Under the pieces are notes generated by a model. The model did not search any database and was not told the origin of the DNA. It saw only the letters and a list, made by a program, of their open reading frames with translations. Shown in pieces: positions 35,826 through 47,192 of a DNA stretch of 64,000 nucleotides. Position 1 is the stretch's first letter. Every line of letters starts with the position of its first letter. The translations under genes and the position numbers were made by a program. The stretch comes from Thiohalophilus sp. (GTDB lineage: Bacteria > Pseudomonadota > Gammaproteobacteria > UBA6429 > Thiohalophilaceae), in assembly GCF_034521165.1 (NCBI RefSeq), contig NZ_JAXHMV010000012.1, positions 62,001 through 126,000 on the forward strand. The letters run 5' to 3'.

Positions 35826-38351
35826 ATGGCAGATGTAACCGTCCGACAGTTCGCAGAAGTGGTAGGTATATCGGTAGATCGGCTGCTGGAACAATTCAAG
35901 GAAGCAGGCCTGCCGGTGTCCGACGCTGATGCGATGATTACGGATGCCGAAAAGATGGAATTGCTGTCGTTCCTGCGCAATAAACATGGCGCGGATGGCA
36001 GTGGTCTCAAGGAACCGAAAAAAATCACCTTGAGCCGCAAGTCAACCAGCGAGCTTCGCCAGACCGGTGGGCAGAGCAAAGGTAAATCAGTCACCGTCGA
36101 AGTGCGCAAGAAACGGACCTACGTCAAGCGCAGTACGGTGATGGAGCAGGAACAGGAGAAGGCCGAAAAAGTGCTGGCTGAAAAGGCCAAGCTGGAAGAA
36201 GAGCGACGTCAGGCCGAGGAAGCGGCCAAGCAGCGCGAGGCGGAACTGCAGGCCAAACGCAGCGCCGAGGAAGAAGAACGCAAGGCGCGCGAAGTCGAAC
36301 TCGAAGCCAAGCGCAAGGCCGAAGAAGACGCGGCCGCCGCCAAACAGCAGCAGGAAGAGATCGCACGCAAACAGGCCGAGGAAGCCAAGGAAACCAAGCC
36401 GGGCGCGCGTCCGAGCAAGGCCAAAAAGGGTAAGGAACGCACCCGTGAAGAAGAGGATCGGGCTACCCGTTACGGCCGCCAGGAGTTGCACGTTACCGCC
36501 GACAAGTCGGGCAAGCGTCGCAAGCGTTCCTCGGGCAAACCGCGCCCTGCGGCAGCCGGTTCATCCGGGGAGCACGGTTTTAAGCGGCCCAATGCGCCGA
36601 TCGTGCATGAAGTGGCGCTGCCTGAAACCATTACCGTCTCCGAACTGGCACAGAAGATGTCCGTCAAGGCGGCCGAAGTCATCAAGGTCATGATGGGAAT
36701 GGGCTCCATGGTGACGATAAACCAGGTGCTGGATCAGGATACCGCGGCGCTCGTTGTTGATGAAATGGGGCATAACGTCAAGCTGCTCAAGGCCGATGCG
36801 ATTGAAGAAGATCTGGTCGTCGAGGATGAAGTCGGTGAAGCGGTTCACCGTGCGCCGGTTGTGACCATAATGGGCCATGTCGACCATGGCAAAACCTCGC
36901 TGCTGGATTACATCCGCCGCAGCAAGGTGGCGTCTGGTGAAGCCGGTGGTATTACCCAGCATATCGGCGCCTACCATGTCGAACAGGAAAACGGCGATAT
37001 TACCTTTCTGGATACCCCGGGCCATGCGGCATTTACGGCCATGCGTGCCCGTGGTGCACAGGCAACGGACATCGTGATTCTGGTGGTCGCTGCCGACGAT
37101 GGCGTTATGCCCCAGACCAAGGAAGCCGTGCAGCACGCCAAGGCGGCCGGTGTGCCGTTGATCGTGGCGGTCAACAAGATGGATAAACCCGAAGCCGATC
37201 CGGATCGGGTCAAGAATGAACTGGCACAGCTGGATGTCATTCCCGAGGAGTGGGGTGGCGATACCATGTTTGTGCATGTTTCCGCCGAAACCGGCGAGGG
37301 TATCGAGTCACTGCTGGAGGCGATCCTGCTGGTTTCCGAAGTGCAGGAACTCAAGGCGACCTGCGAGGGCAATGCTCAGGGCGTGGTGATCGAATCGCGT
37401 CTGGATAAGGGGCGCGGCCCGGTGGCCACGGTTCTGGTTCAGAAAGGTACTCTGCGCAAGGGCGATATCCTGCTGGCCGGTCTTGAGTACGGCCGCGTGC
37501 GCGCCATGCTCAATGAAAAGGCCGAACAGGTGGAAGAGGCCGGTCCCTCGATTCCGGTCGAGATCCTGGGTCTTTCCGGCACGCCCAATGCCGGTGACGA
37601 TGCGGTGGTTGTGCCCAACGAACGTAAGGCGCGTGAAGTGGCCATGTACCGTCAGGGCAAATTCCGCGATGTGAAACTGGCCCGTCAGCAGGCCGCCAAG
37701 CTGGAAAACATGTTCTCGCAAATGGAAGAGGGCGAGGTCGGCGTGGTCAACGTCGTGCTCAAGGGCGATGTGCAGGGTTCGGTCGAAGCCATTACCGACG
37801 CGCTGGAAAAACTTTCCACCGACGAGGTCAAGGTCAAGATCGTCGCCAGTGGCGTGGGCGGCATTACCGAGTCTGACGTCAACCTGGCCGTGGCTTCCAA
37901 CGCGATTTTGATCGGCTTTAACGTGCGTGCCGATGCGGTGGCCAAGCGCCTGATCGACGAGGAAGAGGTCGACCTGCATTACTACAGCGTCATTTACGAT
38001 TTGATCGATGAAGTGAAAGCCGCGATGAGCGGTCTGCTTTCGCCCGAGACCCGCGAACAGATCATTGGCCTGGCCGAAGTTCGGGATGTCTTCCGTTCCC
38101 CCAAACTGGGCGCCATCGCCGGTTGCATGGTCACCGAGGGCGTGGTCAAGCGGCATAACCCGATTCGCGTATTGCGCGAGAACGTGGTGATTTACGAAGG
38201 GGAACTGGAGTCCCTGCGCCGTTACAAGGACGATGTGAACGAAGTGAAGCAGGGTATGGAATGCGGCATCGGCGTCAAGAACTACAATGACGTCAAGGTC
38301 GGCGATCAAATTGAAGTCTATGAACGGTTCCAGGTCGCTCGTCAGATCTGA
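35826..38351 (+). CDS. infB: Translation initiation factor IF-2
   Basis: An 841-residue protein. The N-terminal IF2_N helix domain is followed by a long lysine/glutamate/alanine-rich coiled segment (about 95-230), a second IF2_N region, then the GTPase with GHVDHGKTSLLD, DTPGHAAF, NKMDK and SAETGEG, and domains II-IV ending GDQIEVYERFQVARQI. It delivers initiator tRNA to the 30S subunit. The start ATG at 35826 is preceded by GGAGAGAG. Confidence 0.98.
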   Translation: MADVTVRQFAEVVGISVDRLLEQFKEAGLPVSDADAMITDAEKMELLSFLRNKHGADGSGLKEPKKITLSRKSTSELRQTGGQSKGKSVTVEVRKKRTYVKRSTVMEQEQEKAEKVLAEKAKLEEERRQAEEAAKQREAELQAKRSAEEEERKAREVELEAKRKAEEDAAAAKQQQEEIARKQAEEAKETKPGARPSKAKKGKERTREEEDRATRYGRQELHVTADKSGKRRKRSSGKPRPAAAGSSGEHGFKRPNAPIVHEVALPETITVSELAQKMSVKAAEVIKVMMGMGSMVTINQVLDQDTAALVVDEMGHNVKLLKADAIEEDLVVEDEVGEAVHRAPVVTIMGHVDHGKTSLLDYIRRSKVASGEAGGITQHIGAYHVEQENGDITFLDTPGHAAFTAMRARGAQATDIVILVVAADDGVMPQTKEAVQHAKAAGVPLIVAVNKMDKPEADPDRVKNELAQLDVIPEEWGGDTMFVHVSAETGEGIESLLEAILLVSEVQELKATCEGNAQGVVIESRLDKGRGPVATVLVQKGTLRKGDILLAGLEYGRVRAMLNEKAEQVEEAGPSIPVEILGLSGTPNAGDDAVVVPNERKAREVAMYRQGKFRDVKLARQQAAKLENMFSQMEEGEVGVVNVVLKGDVQGSVEAITDALEKLSTDEVKVKIVASGVGGITESDVNLAVASNAILIGFNVRADAVAKRLIDEEEVDLHYYSVIYDLIDEVKAAMSGLLSPETREQIIGLAEVRDVFRSPKLGAIAGCMVTEGVVKRHNPIRVLRENVVIYEGELESLRRYKDDVNEVKQGMECGIGVKNYNDVKVGDQIEVYERFQVARQI

Positions 38352-38389
38352 TCCGCCACAGACAGCGTTTATTACCCAACGGCAGGCTC

Positions 38390-38761
38390 ATGGCCAAAGA
38401 CTTCAGTCGCACCCGGCGTATCGGCGAACAGATGCAGCGCGAACTGGCGACCCTGATTCAGCAGGAGATCCAGGATCCGCGCCTGGGCATGGTGACCGTT
38501 TCCGCCGTGGAGGTCTCCCGCGACCTGGCACATGCCAAGGTCTTTATTACCGTGCTCGACGATCAACAACAGGATATTGCCGCCAGCCTGGATGTGCTTA
38601 ACCGGGCCGGCGGTTTTCTGCGTCATGAACTGGGGCGGCGCATGACCCTGCGTACCGTCCCGGCGTTACGTTTCGTGTACGACGAATCCATGGCGCGGGG
38701 CAACGCCCTGTCGCAACTGATCGATGCCGCGGTCAAATCCGACAAGCAACGCGACGAGTGA
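38390..38761 (+). CDS. rbfA: RbfA, 30S ribosome-binding factor
   Basis: A 123-residue KH-like protein with TRRIGEQMQRELATLIQQEI, DPRLGMVTVSAVEVSRDL, HAKVFITVL and the C-terminal VPALRFVYDESMARG. It acts in 5' processing of 16S rRNA. It lies 38 bp after infB and 12 bp before truB, the usual order. Confidence 0.97.
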   Translation: MAKDFSRTRRIGEQMQRELATLIQQEIQDPRLGMVTVSAVEVSRDLAHAKVFITVLDDQQQDIAASLDVLNRAGGFLRHELGRRMTLRTVPALRFVYDESMARGNALSQLIDAAVKSDKQRDE

Positions 38762-38773
38762 GGTAGTCAGTCA

Positions 38774-39700
38774 GTGGCAAGGCGTCGTCCCAAAGGCCGT
38801 CCCGTTAACGGCATTCTGTTACTCGACAAACCGATCGGCTTGACCTCCAATGCCGCATTGCAGCAGGTCAAGCGGCTGTTCAAGGCCGCCAAGGCCGGCC
38901 ATACCGGCAATCTGGATCCGCTGGCCAGCGGGCTGTTGCCGCTCTGTTTCGGCGAGGCGACCAAGTTTTCCGGCTTTTTGCTCGATTCGGACAAGCGCTA
39001 TCTGGCCACCTGCCAGCTGGGGGTCACCACCACCAGTGCCGACGCCGAGGGCGAGGTACTGGAACGCAAGCCGGTGGGGGATTACAGCCGGGCCGAGGTC
39101 GAGGCGATTCTGGCGCGGTTTCTCGGTGAGATTGAGCAGATCCCGCCGATGCACTCGGCCATCAAGGTCAACGGCCAGCCGCTGTACAAGCTCGCCCATC
39201 AGGGCAAGGAAATCGAGCGGCAGCCGCGCCGGATTACCATCCATCGCCTGGAGCTGGTCAGCCTGGAGGGCGATCAGATGGTGCTGGAAGTGCATTGTTC
39301 CAAGGGGACGTATGTCCGCACGCTGGCCGAGGATATCGGCCACCAGCTGGGCTGTGGCGCCCATCTGTCGGCCCTGCGGCGCACGGCCGCCGGCCCCTTT
39401 TCCGTGGCGGACGCGGTCACCCTGTCCGAGCTGGAACAACGGGCCGAGAATGGCGACCTGGCGGCCCTGGATCGGGCCCTGCTGCCGGTCGAGGCGGCAC
39501 TGGATGACTGGCCCGAGCTGGTGCTGACGGACAACACGGCCTATTACCTGCGTCAGGGGCAGGCGGTGCAGATCACCCGGGCCCCGACCAGCGGTCTGGT
39601 GCGCCTGTTTGTCGGCGACGAGCACCGTTTTATCGGGGTGGGGCGAATTCTGGGTGACGGCCGGGTGGCCCCCCAGCGACTGGTGAGCGGCGCCGGCTGA
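38774..39700 (+). CDS. truB: TruB, tRNA pseudouridine-55 synthase
   Basis: A 308-residue protein starting with GTG at 38774. The catalytic aspartate lies in GHTGNLDPLASGLLPLCFG; KRYLATCQLGVTT, GEIEQIPPMHSAIKVNG and CSKGTYVRTLAEDIG are further TruB signatures, followed by a PUA-like C-terminal domain. It modifies U55 in the T-loop of tRNAs. Confidence 0.97.
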   Translation: MARRRPKGRPVNGILLLDKPIGLTSNAALQQVKRLFKAAKAGHTGNLDPLASGLLPLCFGEATKFSGFLLDSDKRYLATCQLGVTTTSADAEGEVLERKPVGDYSRAEVEAILARFLGEIEQIPPMHSAIKVNGQPLYKLAHQGKEIERQPRRITIHRLELVSLEGDQMVLEVHCSKGTYVRTLAEDIGHQLGCGAHLSALRRTAAGPFSVADAVTLSELEQRAENGDLAALDRALLPVEAALDDWPELVLTDNTAYYLRQGQAVQITRAPTSGLVRLFVGDEHRFIGVGRILGDGRVAPQRLVSGAG

Positions 39701-39747
39701 GGCGGGCGCCACAAAGCGAAAAAAGCGGGCATTTCCTCACGGAATGC

Positions 39748-39777
39748 TTGTATAACCGACCGGGGCGCGGGTAAAAT
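39748..39777 (+). promoter_or_regulatory. Putative sigma-70 promoter of rpsO-pnp
   Basis: TTGTAT (39748-39753) and TAAAAT (39772-39777) are 18 bp apart, giving a start near 39784 and a 5' leader of about 40 nt before rpsO. A small hairpin (GCATTTCC-TCAC-GGAATGC, 39729-39747) directly upstream may end part of the truB transcripts. A separate rpsO-pnp promoter is also known in enterobacteria. Confidence 0.55.
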
Positions 39778-39825
39778 ACGCGCTCTGATTTTCAGGTAAA
39801 ATGATTGCAGAACAGGAGCTTGCGA

Positions 39826-40095
39826 ATGGCCTTAAGCGCCGAACATAAGTCAACGATTGTGAACGAATATGCCCGCTCTACCGGTGATACCGGTTCCGCG
39901 GAAGTCCAGGTTGCGTTGCTGACTGCTCGGATTACCGAACTGTCCGATCACTTCAAGACCCACAAGCAGGATCACCATTCCCGTCAGGGGCTGCTGCGCA
40001 TGGTCAGCAAACGGCGGAAATTGCTCGATTACCTGAAAAACCGGGATCTGGAGCGTTATCGCCAGCTGATTACCAGTCTGGGTCTGCGCAAGTAA
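39826..40095 (+). CDS. rpsO: Ribosomal protein S15
   Basis: An 89-residue protein starting MALSAEHKSTIVNEYAR, with the family motifs GSAEVQVALLTARI, LSDHFKTHKQDHHSRQGLL and the C-terminal YRQLITSLGLRK. It binds the central domain of 16S rRNA. An upstream in-frame ATG at 39805 is not used because AGGAGCTTGCGA directly precedes the ATG at 39826. 24 bp upstream of pnp. Confidence 0.98.
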   Translation: MALSAEHKSTIVNEYARSTGDTGSAEVQVALLTARITELSDHFKTHKQDHHSRQGLLRMVSKRRKLLDYLKNRDLERYRQLITSLGLRK

Positions 40096-40119
40096 TTCAC
40101 GCCGGTAGAAGGACAATTC

Positions 40120-42204
40120 ATGGCAGTTACAACAAAAGAATTCAAATACGGGGATCACACCGTCACGCTGGAAACCGGCGAAATTGCCCGCCAGGCGACC
40201 GGCGCTGTCAAAATCCGCATGGGCGAGACGGTGGTGCTGGTGACAGTGGTGGCGCAAAAAGAGGCGGTTGAAGGCCGCGACTTTTTCCCGCTCACGGTCA
40301 ATTACCAGGAAAAAACCTACGCGGTAGGACGCATTCCGGGCGGCTTTCTCAAGCGAGAAGGGCGACCGTCGGAAACCGAAACCCTCACCTGCCGCCTCAT
40401 CGATCGCCCCATCCGTCCGCTGTTCCCCAAAAGTTTTGCCAACGAAGTCCAGGTTATCGCCACGGTCCTCTCGCTGGATCCGGAAGTGAACCCCGATATC
40501 GTCGCCCTGCTGGGTACCTCGGCCGCGCTGGCGGTTTCCGGTGTACCGTTTAACGGTCCGATCGGCGCCGCTCGCGTCGGCTACAAGGACGGTAACTACC
40601 TGCTGAACCCGGGGAGCGAGGCGCTGGAAACCTCCGAGCTGGATCTGGTGGTCGCCGGCACCGAAAACGCCGTGCTGATGGTGGAATCCGAGGCCCAGCT
40701 GCTCAGTGAAGAGGTCATGCTGGGTGCCGTCATGTACGGTCACGAACAGATGCAGACCGCGATCGATGCCATCAAGGCTTTTGCCGCCGAAGGCGGTAAT
40801 CCCGCCTGGGACTGGCAGCCGCCGGCCGTGAACGAGGCTCTGCATCAGGCCGTCGCCGAACTGGGCGAGGCGAAGATCAACGAAGCCTATACCATCAAGG
40901 AAAAGATGGCCCGTTATGATCGCCTGGGTGAAATTCGCAACGAGATCCTGGAAAAACTGGTCTCCGACGAGGCGGGCGGTTACAGCGAATCGGATGTCCA
41001 GGGCGCCATTGGCAAGCTGGAGAAAAAAGTCGTTCGCAGCCGTATCATCAACGGCGAGCCGCGGATCGACGGCCGCGATACCCGCACCGTGCGCGATATT
41101 ACCGTGAAAACCGGCGTCCTGCCGCGTACCCACGGCTCGGCCCTGTTTACCCGTGGCGAAACCCAGGCGCTGGTGGTGACCACGCTGGGGACCGATCGCG
41201 ATTCCCAGGTCGTTGACGCGCTGGAAGGCACCTATCGTGAGCCCTTCATGCTGCAGTATAACTTCCCGCCCTACTGCGTGGGCGAAACCGGCCGTACCGG
41301 CACGCCCGGTCGACGTGAAATCGGCCACGGGCGTCTCGCCAAACGGGGCGTCATGGGCGTGATGCCGGATATGGACGAGTATCCCTATTCATTGCGGGTC
41401 GTTTCCGAGATCACCGAGTCCAACGGCTCCAGCTCCATGGCTTCCGTGTGCGGCTCCAGCCTCTCCATGATGGACGCCGGCGTGCCGCTCAAGGCTCCCG
41501 TGGCCGGCATCGCCATGGGCCTGATCAAGGAAGAGAACAAGTTTGCGGTGCTGACCGACATCCTGGGGGACGAGGATCACCTGGGCGACATGGACTTCAA
41601 GGTGGCTGGCAGCGAAGACGGCGTCACCGCCCTGCAGATGGACATCAAGATCGACGGCATTACCCGTGAAATCATGCAGGCCGCCCTCGACCAGGCCAAA
41701 GAAGGCCGTCTGCACATTCTGGGCAAGATGAATGCCGTGCTCGACAAGCCCCGTCAGGAGCTCTCCAGCTACGCGCCGCGCTTTATCACCATGAAGATCA
41801 ACCCGGACAAGATCCGCGACGTGATCGGCAAGGGCGGCGCCACCATCCGGGCCATCACCGAGGAGACCGGCACCAGCATCGACATCACCGATGACGGCGT
41901 GGTCAAAATCGCCTCCAATGACCAGACCGCCGCGGAGGAAGCCCGCCGCCAGGTCGAGCAACTCACCGCCGATGTCGAAGTGGGCAAGGTCTACGAAGGC
42001 AAGGTCGCCAAGCTGATGGATTTCGGTGCCTTTGTCACCATCCTGCCCGGCAAGGACGGCCTGGTCCACGTCTCGCAGATCTGCGAAGAGCGCGTCGAGA
42101 ACGTCAGCGACAAGCTCAAGGAAGGCGAGATGGTCAAGGTCAAGGTCCTGGAGATCGACAAACAGGGCCGTATCCGCCTCAGCATGAAGGCCGTCGGCCA
42201 GTAA
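40120..42204 (+). CDS. pnp: Polynucleotide phosphorylase
   Basis: A 694-residue exoribonuclease with two RNase PH domains (residues about 10-230 and 325-550), the catalytic segment LTDILGDEDHLGDMDFKVAG, a KH domain (IRDVIGKGGATIRAITEETG) and an S1 domain (GKVAKLMDFGAFVTILPGKD). It degrades RNA 3' to 5' by phosphorolysis, normally within the degradosome. Last gene of the operon; an intrinsic terminator follows 24 bp later. Confidence 0.98.
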   Translation: MAVTTKEFKYGDHTVTLETGEIARQATGAVKIRMGETVVLVTVVAQKEAVEGRDFFPLTVNYQEKTYAVGRIPGGFLKREGRPSETETLTCRLIDRPIRPLFPKSFANEVQVIATVLSLDPEVNPDIVALLGTSAALAVSGVPFNGPIGAARVGYKDGNYLLNPGSEALETSELDLVVAGTENAVLMVESEAQLLSEEVMLGAVMYGHEQMQTAIDAIKAFAAEGGNPAWDWQPPAVNEALHQAVAELGEAKINEAYTIKEKMARYDRLGEIRNEILEKLVSDEAGGYSESDVQGAIGKLEKKVVRSRIINGEPRIDGRDTRTVRDITVKTGVLPRTHGSALFTRGETQALVVTTLGTDRDSQVVDALEGTYREPFMLQYNFPPYCVGETGRTGTPGRREIGHGRLAKRGVMGVMPDMDEYPYSLRVVSEITESNGSSSMASVCGSSLSMMDAGVPLKAPVAGIAMGLIKEENKFAVLTDILGDEDHLGDMDFKVAGSEDGVTALQMDIKIDGITREIMQAALDQAKEGRLHILGKMNAVLDKPRQELSSYAPRFITMKINPDKIRDVIGKGGATIRAITEETGTSIDITDDGVVKIASNDQTAAEEARRQVEQLTADVEVGKVYEGKVAKLMDFGAFVTILPGKDGLVHVSQICEERVENVSDKLKEGEMVKVKVLEIDKQGRIRLSMKAVGQ

Positions 42205-42227
42205 GCCGAACCCGCCAAGTGCTTGAT

Positions 42228-42257
42228 AAAAAAGGGCCCTTCGGGGCCCTTTTTTTA
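42228..42257 (+). terminator. Intrinsic terminator after pnp
   Basis: GGGCCC-TTCG-GGGCCC with a stable UUCG tetraloop, flanked by A6 on the left and T7 on the right. Because both flanks are A/T runs it could also work on the minus strand. Confidence 0.95.
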
Positions 42258-42278
42258 TCGGTAGTTATTCCTCTGTGA

Positions 42279-42417
42279 ATAACGCAGAGAACGCCAAGAC
42301 GCGAAGGACGCAAAGATGTCTTCCTTTGAATCTTTCGCGGCTTCAATCCATATTAAAATTAAGTATTAGTGTTTTCTTTTTCTTTGCGCTCTCTGCGTCT
42401 TTGCGTCCTTTGCGTTT
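42279..42417. repeat. ACGCAAAG-arm inverted element 4
   Basis: Left arm 42279-42315 (AACGCAGAG, AACGCCAAG, ACGCGAAGG, ACGCAAAG) and right arm 42380-42417 (CTTTGCGC, TCTCTGCG, TCTTTGCG, TCCTTTGCG) enclose about 64 bp. It begins 22 bp after the pnp terminator and ends about 110 bp before the lipoprotein gene. Confidence 0.85.
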
Positions 42418-42528
42418 TTTCCTCTGACTTTAAGAGGTGGCTTGTCCAGGTTGGCCCGGTCTATGCATATTTCCTGGCAGAGGTGAATGTTTGCCGCCCC
42501 GGGGCGGCACGGGCTGCGAGGAGAGAGG

Positions 42529-43071
42529 ATGAGAGCCATGAGGAAACTGGGCGGTTTGCTGTTGCTGTGTGGCGCGCTGGCGGGCTGTGCGCTGCCGGCG
42601 CCGCCGGATCCGGTGCAATCGCCGGACAATGCCGTGGTGTTCGGACACGTTGTGGCGCCACAGGAGATCACCAAAATCGAATTTCGGGAATACGGCAAAT
42701 TCTATCTGCCGCCGTTCAAGATTCCACCGCGGGTGCTGGTGTTCGAAAACGGCGATTTCATGGTCGAGAATATTAAACCCGGTAAATATTACATTGCCGC
42801 GGTCTATTCCCGGTTCAAGGATTACACCTTTGTTAAAGATAACCGCACGGCCTACCAGAACATGATCCATGTCCGGCCAGGGGAAGTAAAATTTGCCGGT
42901 TCATTTGTCATCCATGAACTGACCGATACCTCCCGTTTTCGGCGCAATGTCGTCCTGCGCAAGGTACGCAAACCGGCCGAGCGGGATGTTTTGCGCAACA
43001 TGTACGAGTTCACCCAGGGCACCGGCTGGCAGGCCAGGATCGATCGGCGGTTGAAAGAACTGCGCATGTAG
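42529..43071 (+). CDS. Outer-surface or periplasmic lipoprotein of unknown function
   Basis: ATG at 42529 follows GAGGAG at good spacing and gives 180 residues. The lipobox is LAGC after a short leader (MRKLGGLLLLCGALAGC). The mature part looks beta-rich (VFGHVVAPQEITKIEFREYG, GDFMVENIKPGKYYIAAVYS), similar in style to carboxypeptidase-regulatory-like folds, then a basic helical tail. No family is recognised. It stands alone. Confidence 0.75.
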   Translation: MRAMRKLGGLLLLCGALAGCALPAPPDPVQSPDNAVVFGHVVAPQEITKIEFREYGKFYLPPFKIPPRVLVFENGDFMVENIKPGKYYIAAVYSRFKDYTFVKDNRTAYQNMIHVRPGEVKFAGSFVIHELTDTSRFRRNVVLRKVRKPAERDVLRNMYEFTQGTGWQARIDRRLKELRM

Positions 43072-43269
43072 GCAAGGCATTCGCAGGTGGACGAGTGTCC
43101 GCCAGCCGGCACTGAAACAGAACCTTTCCGGAATTTTCCGGGGTCAAGGAACATGTAACACCGAATCCAGCGACGATTCATTCTCCGTTTTTTCAGTGCG
43201 GTTCAATATGTTCGGTGTTTCGGTGGTTATACCTGTTTGGATCTGATGTGTCGCAGAAGGAAAACGCTG

Positions 43270-43351
43270 TTCTCTCGCAGAAACGCCACGGCGCAGAGAA
43301 ACTGAACGCGTTTATTCATTCTCCGCGCACTCTGCACCTCTGCGAGAGTAT
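43270..43351. repeat. Degenerate inverted element with CGCAGAG units
   Basis: CTCTCGCAGAAACGCCACGG (start of the left arm) pairs imperfectly with the right arm around 43320-43351, which reads back as CTCTCGCAGAGG and so on. Only 20 bp separate the arms. It resembles a decayed or shortened relative of the ACGCAAAG-arm elements and lies 29 bp from the end of the next gene in the 308-bp gap. Confidence 0.55.
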
Positions 43352-43379
43352 TATAGCCGGGTAGAATGCCTTCGGCGTG

Positions 43380-44723
43380 TTATTGATCCGTGTCGATTGG
43401 CTCGCCGGCGACCAGATCGCGCAGGCTGATGTGCTTGAGCTGATCGCTGGCGGCCTGCTGATAGTTATCGAAAGCCTCATCGACCACCGGATCGGCGGGC
43501 AGGCGCCCGGGGTTGGCAATCTCATCTTCATCGGCCTGGCGGATGCACTCAATAATGCTTAATAAACCGAGTTTTTCCGGCGCGCGGCCGGGCAGATAGC
43601 GGGGCGGATCGTGTTCGGTGCGCACCAGCAATTGCGCCTCGACCAGTTTATCGAGAATCGGATGCAGGCTCTGCTCGACCAGGTTCAGGTGATGCGCCAG
43701 TTCCGGCAGGGTCCATTCGGCCTGTTGCTGATAATAACGGCGCCCGATGGCCACCATGGCCGCCAGGGCCAGTTTTTCCTTGAGCCGGTTGCTCAGGCGC
43801 AGATGTCGGGACTCGCGCCAGCGACGCTCCGGATACTGGTGATAAAAGGCGATAGTGGCGCCGATCAGCAGAATCAGCCAGCTGATATAGAGCCAGATGA
43901 TAAACAGAAATAATGCGGCAAAGGCCGAGTAGATGGCAATGGTGCGGGGCGAGGAGGCCACCAGTTCAGCAAAACCCCAGCCAACGGTTTGCCAGAGAAT
44001 ACCGGCCACGACAGCGCCGATCAGTGCCGAGCGAACTCGCACGCGGGTGTTGGGCACCAGCACATAAATGAATGCAAACGCGAGAATCACCAGCACATAG
44101 GGAAGTGTCTGGTTGAAGCTTTGCAACAACCAGCCAATCATGGCGGTGTCTTCAAGGCGCGTATACAGGGTGCTGCTGGAGATGGAGGCGGTAACGCTGA
44201 TGGCGGCGAAGATGAGCAGGGGACCAATCAGAATGACACTGAAATAGTCACTGAAGCGGCGTGCCATGGAGCGGTGTTGACTGACCTGCCAGGTGTAATT
44301 GAAGGCCCGTTCGACTTTCTGCGTCAACGAGATCACGGTATATAACAGCAGGATCAGGCCAACGGATCCGAGCACCCCGGCCTTGACGTTTTCGACAAAA
44401 TCGATGATCTGACGGGTCACTTCGGCACCCCGTTCTCCCAGGGGCGAGAGCAGGTTCAGGAGGATGGGTTCCAGCTGGTTGTGGACACCAAAGCCCTTGA
44501 GGACCGAAAAACTGACCGCCAGCAAGGGCACCATCGCCAGCAGCGTGGTGTAGACCAGGCTCATGGCACGCAGATTCAGCTCGCCAGTGGCCAGATCCCG
44601 GCCGATCAGATACATCACCCGCAGCACCCCGATACCGCGCGCTCGCCAGGGTGACAGTTGCCGGGTGTCGGTTTCCCAGAGCGTATTGAGCAGGTAATTG
44701 CGAAGCTGATTCAGCGCTTTCAT
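43380..44723 (-). CDS. YihY/BrkB-family inner-membrane protein
   Basis: A 447-residue protein with about six membrane helices in the first 300 residues, beginning LRAMSLVYTTLLAMVPLLAVSF, a family signature, and containing LPYVLVILAFAFIYVLVPNTRV. The C-terminal 130 residues are soluble and look like a winged helix (WTLPELAHHLNLVEQSLHPILDKL), as in the UPF0761 branch. Once called ribonuclease BN in error; transport or envelope function is unknown. It is downstream of acs on the same strand. Confidence 0.9.
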   Translation of the reverse strand: MKALNQLRNYLLNTLWETDTRQLSPWRARGIGVLRVMYLIGRDLATGELNLRAMSLVYTTLLAMVPLLAVSFSVLKGFGVHNQLEPILLNLLSPLGERGAEVTRQIIDFVENVKAGVLGSVGLILLLYTVISLTQKVERAFNYTWQVSQHRSMARRFSDYFSVILIGPLLIFAAISVTASISSSTLYTRLEDTAMIGWLLQSFNQTLPYVLVILAFAFIYVLVPNTRVRVRSALIGAVVAGILWQTVGWGFAELVASSPRTIAIYSAFAALFLFIIWLYISWLILLIGATIAFYHQYPERRWRESRHLRLSNRLKEKLALAAMVAIGRRYYQQQAEWTLPELAHHLNLVEQSLHPILDKLVEAQLLVRTEHDPPRYLPGRAPEKLGLLSIIECIRQADEDEIANPGRLPADPVVDEAFDNYQQAASDQLKHISLRDLVAGEPIDTDQ

Positions 44724-44736
44724 TGTGCCCCGCTTT

Positions 44737-44754
44737 GGGCCCGATAACGGGCCC
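44737..44754. other. Perfect GGGCCCG stem-loop
   Basis: GGGCCCG-ATAA-CGGGCCC forms a 7-bp stem between acs and the BrkB gene. There is no T-run on either strand, so it is not an intrinsic terminator; it may stabilise an mRNA end. Confidence 0.4.
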
Positions 44755-44839
44755 GTGCCAGAGAATCGCTGTCGACGCCGGGCTTATCCGTCCGGTATTG
44801 ATCGGCGATTGGGTGCGGGCTCAAATAATCGTGCTCCGG

Positions 44840-46792
<1,953 letters not shown>

Positions 46793-46835
46793 GAGTGACT
46801 CCTGATAATTGTTATTCGAAATAAAGTCGGTGATT

Positions 46836-47132
46836 TTAAATTCCGGGCGGCGGCTGGTAGCGGCTGTCTTTCGAGCGATCGGTGCCGGCTCCGTCCACCG
46901 GGCACTGACCGCCGGCACAGCCCAGATGGCGTTGAATGAAAAAGAAGGCAATGAACAACGCCGGGAAAGCCGCCACGCCCAGCCAGCGGGCGCCGCCGCT
47001 GAAATTGTGCGGCTCCAGCAGCCAGATGACGAAACTTTCGCCACTGATATAGAACACGATGGCGTACACAACCCAGCCGATTCGACGGCTCAACGGGTGG
47101 TGCAACAGGGTATCGGCAAGCGGGGTTCTCAT
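46836..47132 (-). CDS. Small membrane protein upstream of acs
   Basis: A 98-residue protein with two hydrophobic helices (IGWVVYAIVFYISGESFVIWLL and LGVAAFPALFIAFFFIQ, each quoted in part) and a hydrophilic cysteine-containing C-terminus (HLGCAGGQCPVDG). It lies 43 bp upstream of acs on the same strand and may be cotranscribed. Family not recognised. Confidence 0.65.
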   Translation of the reverse strand: MRTPLADTLLHHPLSRRIGWVVYAIVFYISGESFVIWLLEPHNFSGGARWLGVAAFPALFIAFFFIQRHLGCAGGQCPVDGAGTDRSKDSRYQPPPGI

Positions 47133-47192
47133 GCACTCTTTTTAACAGGACTGTCCCGGCGCTTCAAGCATTTCAACCCGGCACAGGGCCGA

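Noticed and set aside
37308..38309. A 333-codon frame antisense to infB
   Set aside because: Complement of conserved IF-2 codons; no start signal and histidine/leucine-rich shadow composition.
39850..41328. A 492-codon open frame antisense to rpsO-pnp
   Set aside because: It is a shadow of the high-GC pnp codons; the product has no domain, biased composition (His/Gly/Gln) and no ribosome binding site, while pnp is certain.
44737..44754. Terminator for acs
   Set aside because: The GGGCCCG stem is perfect but lacks a T-run on the minus strand, so I list it only as a stem-loop.
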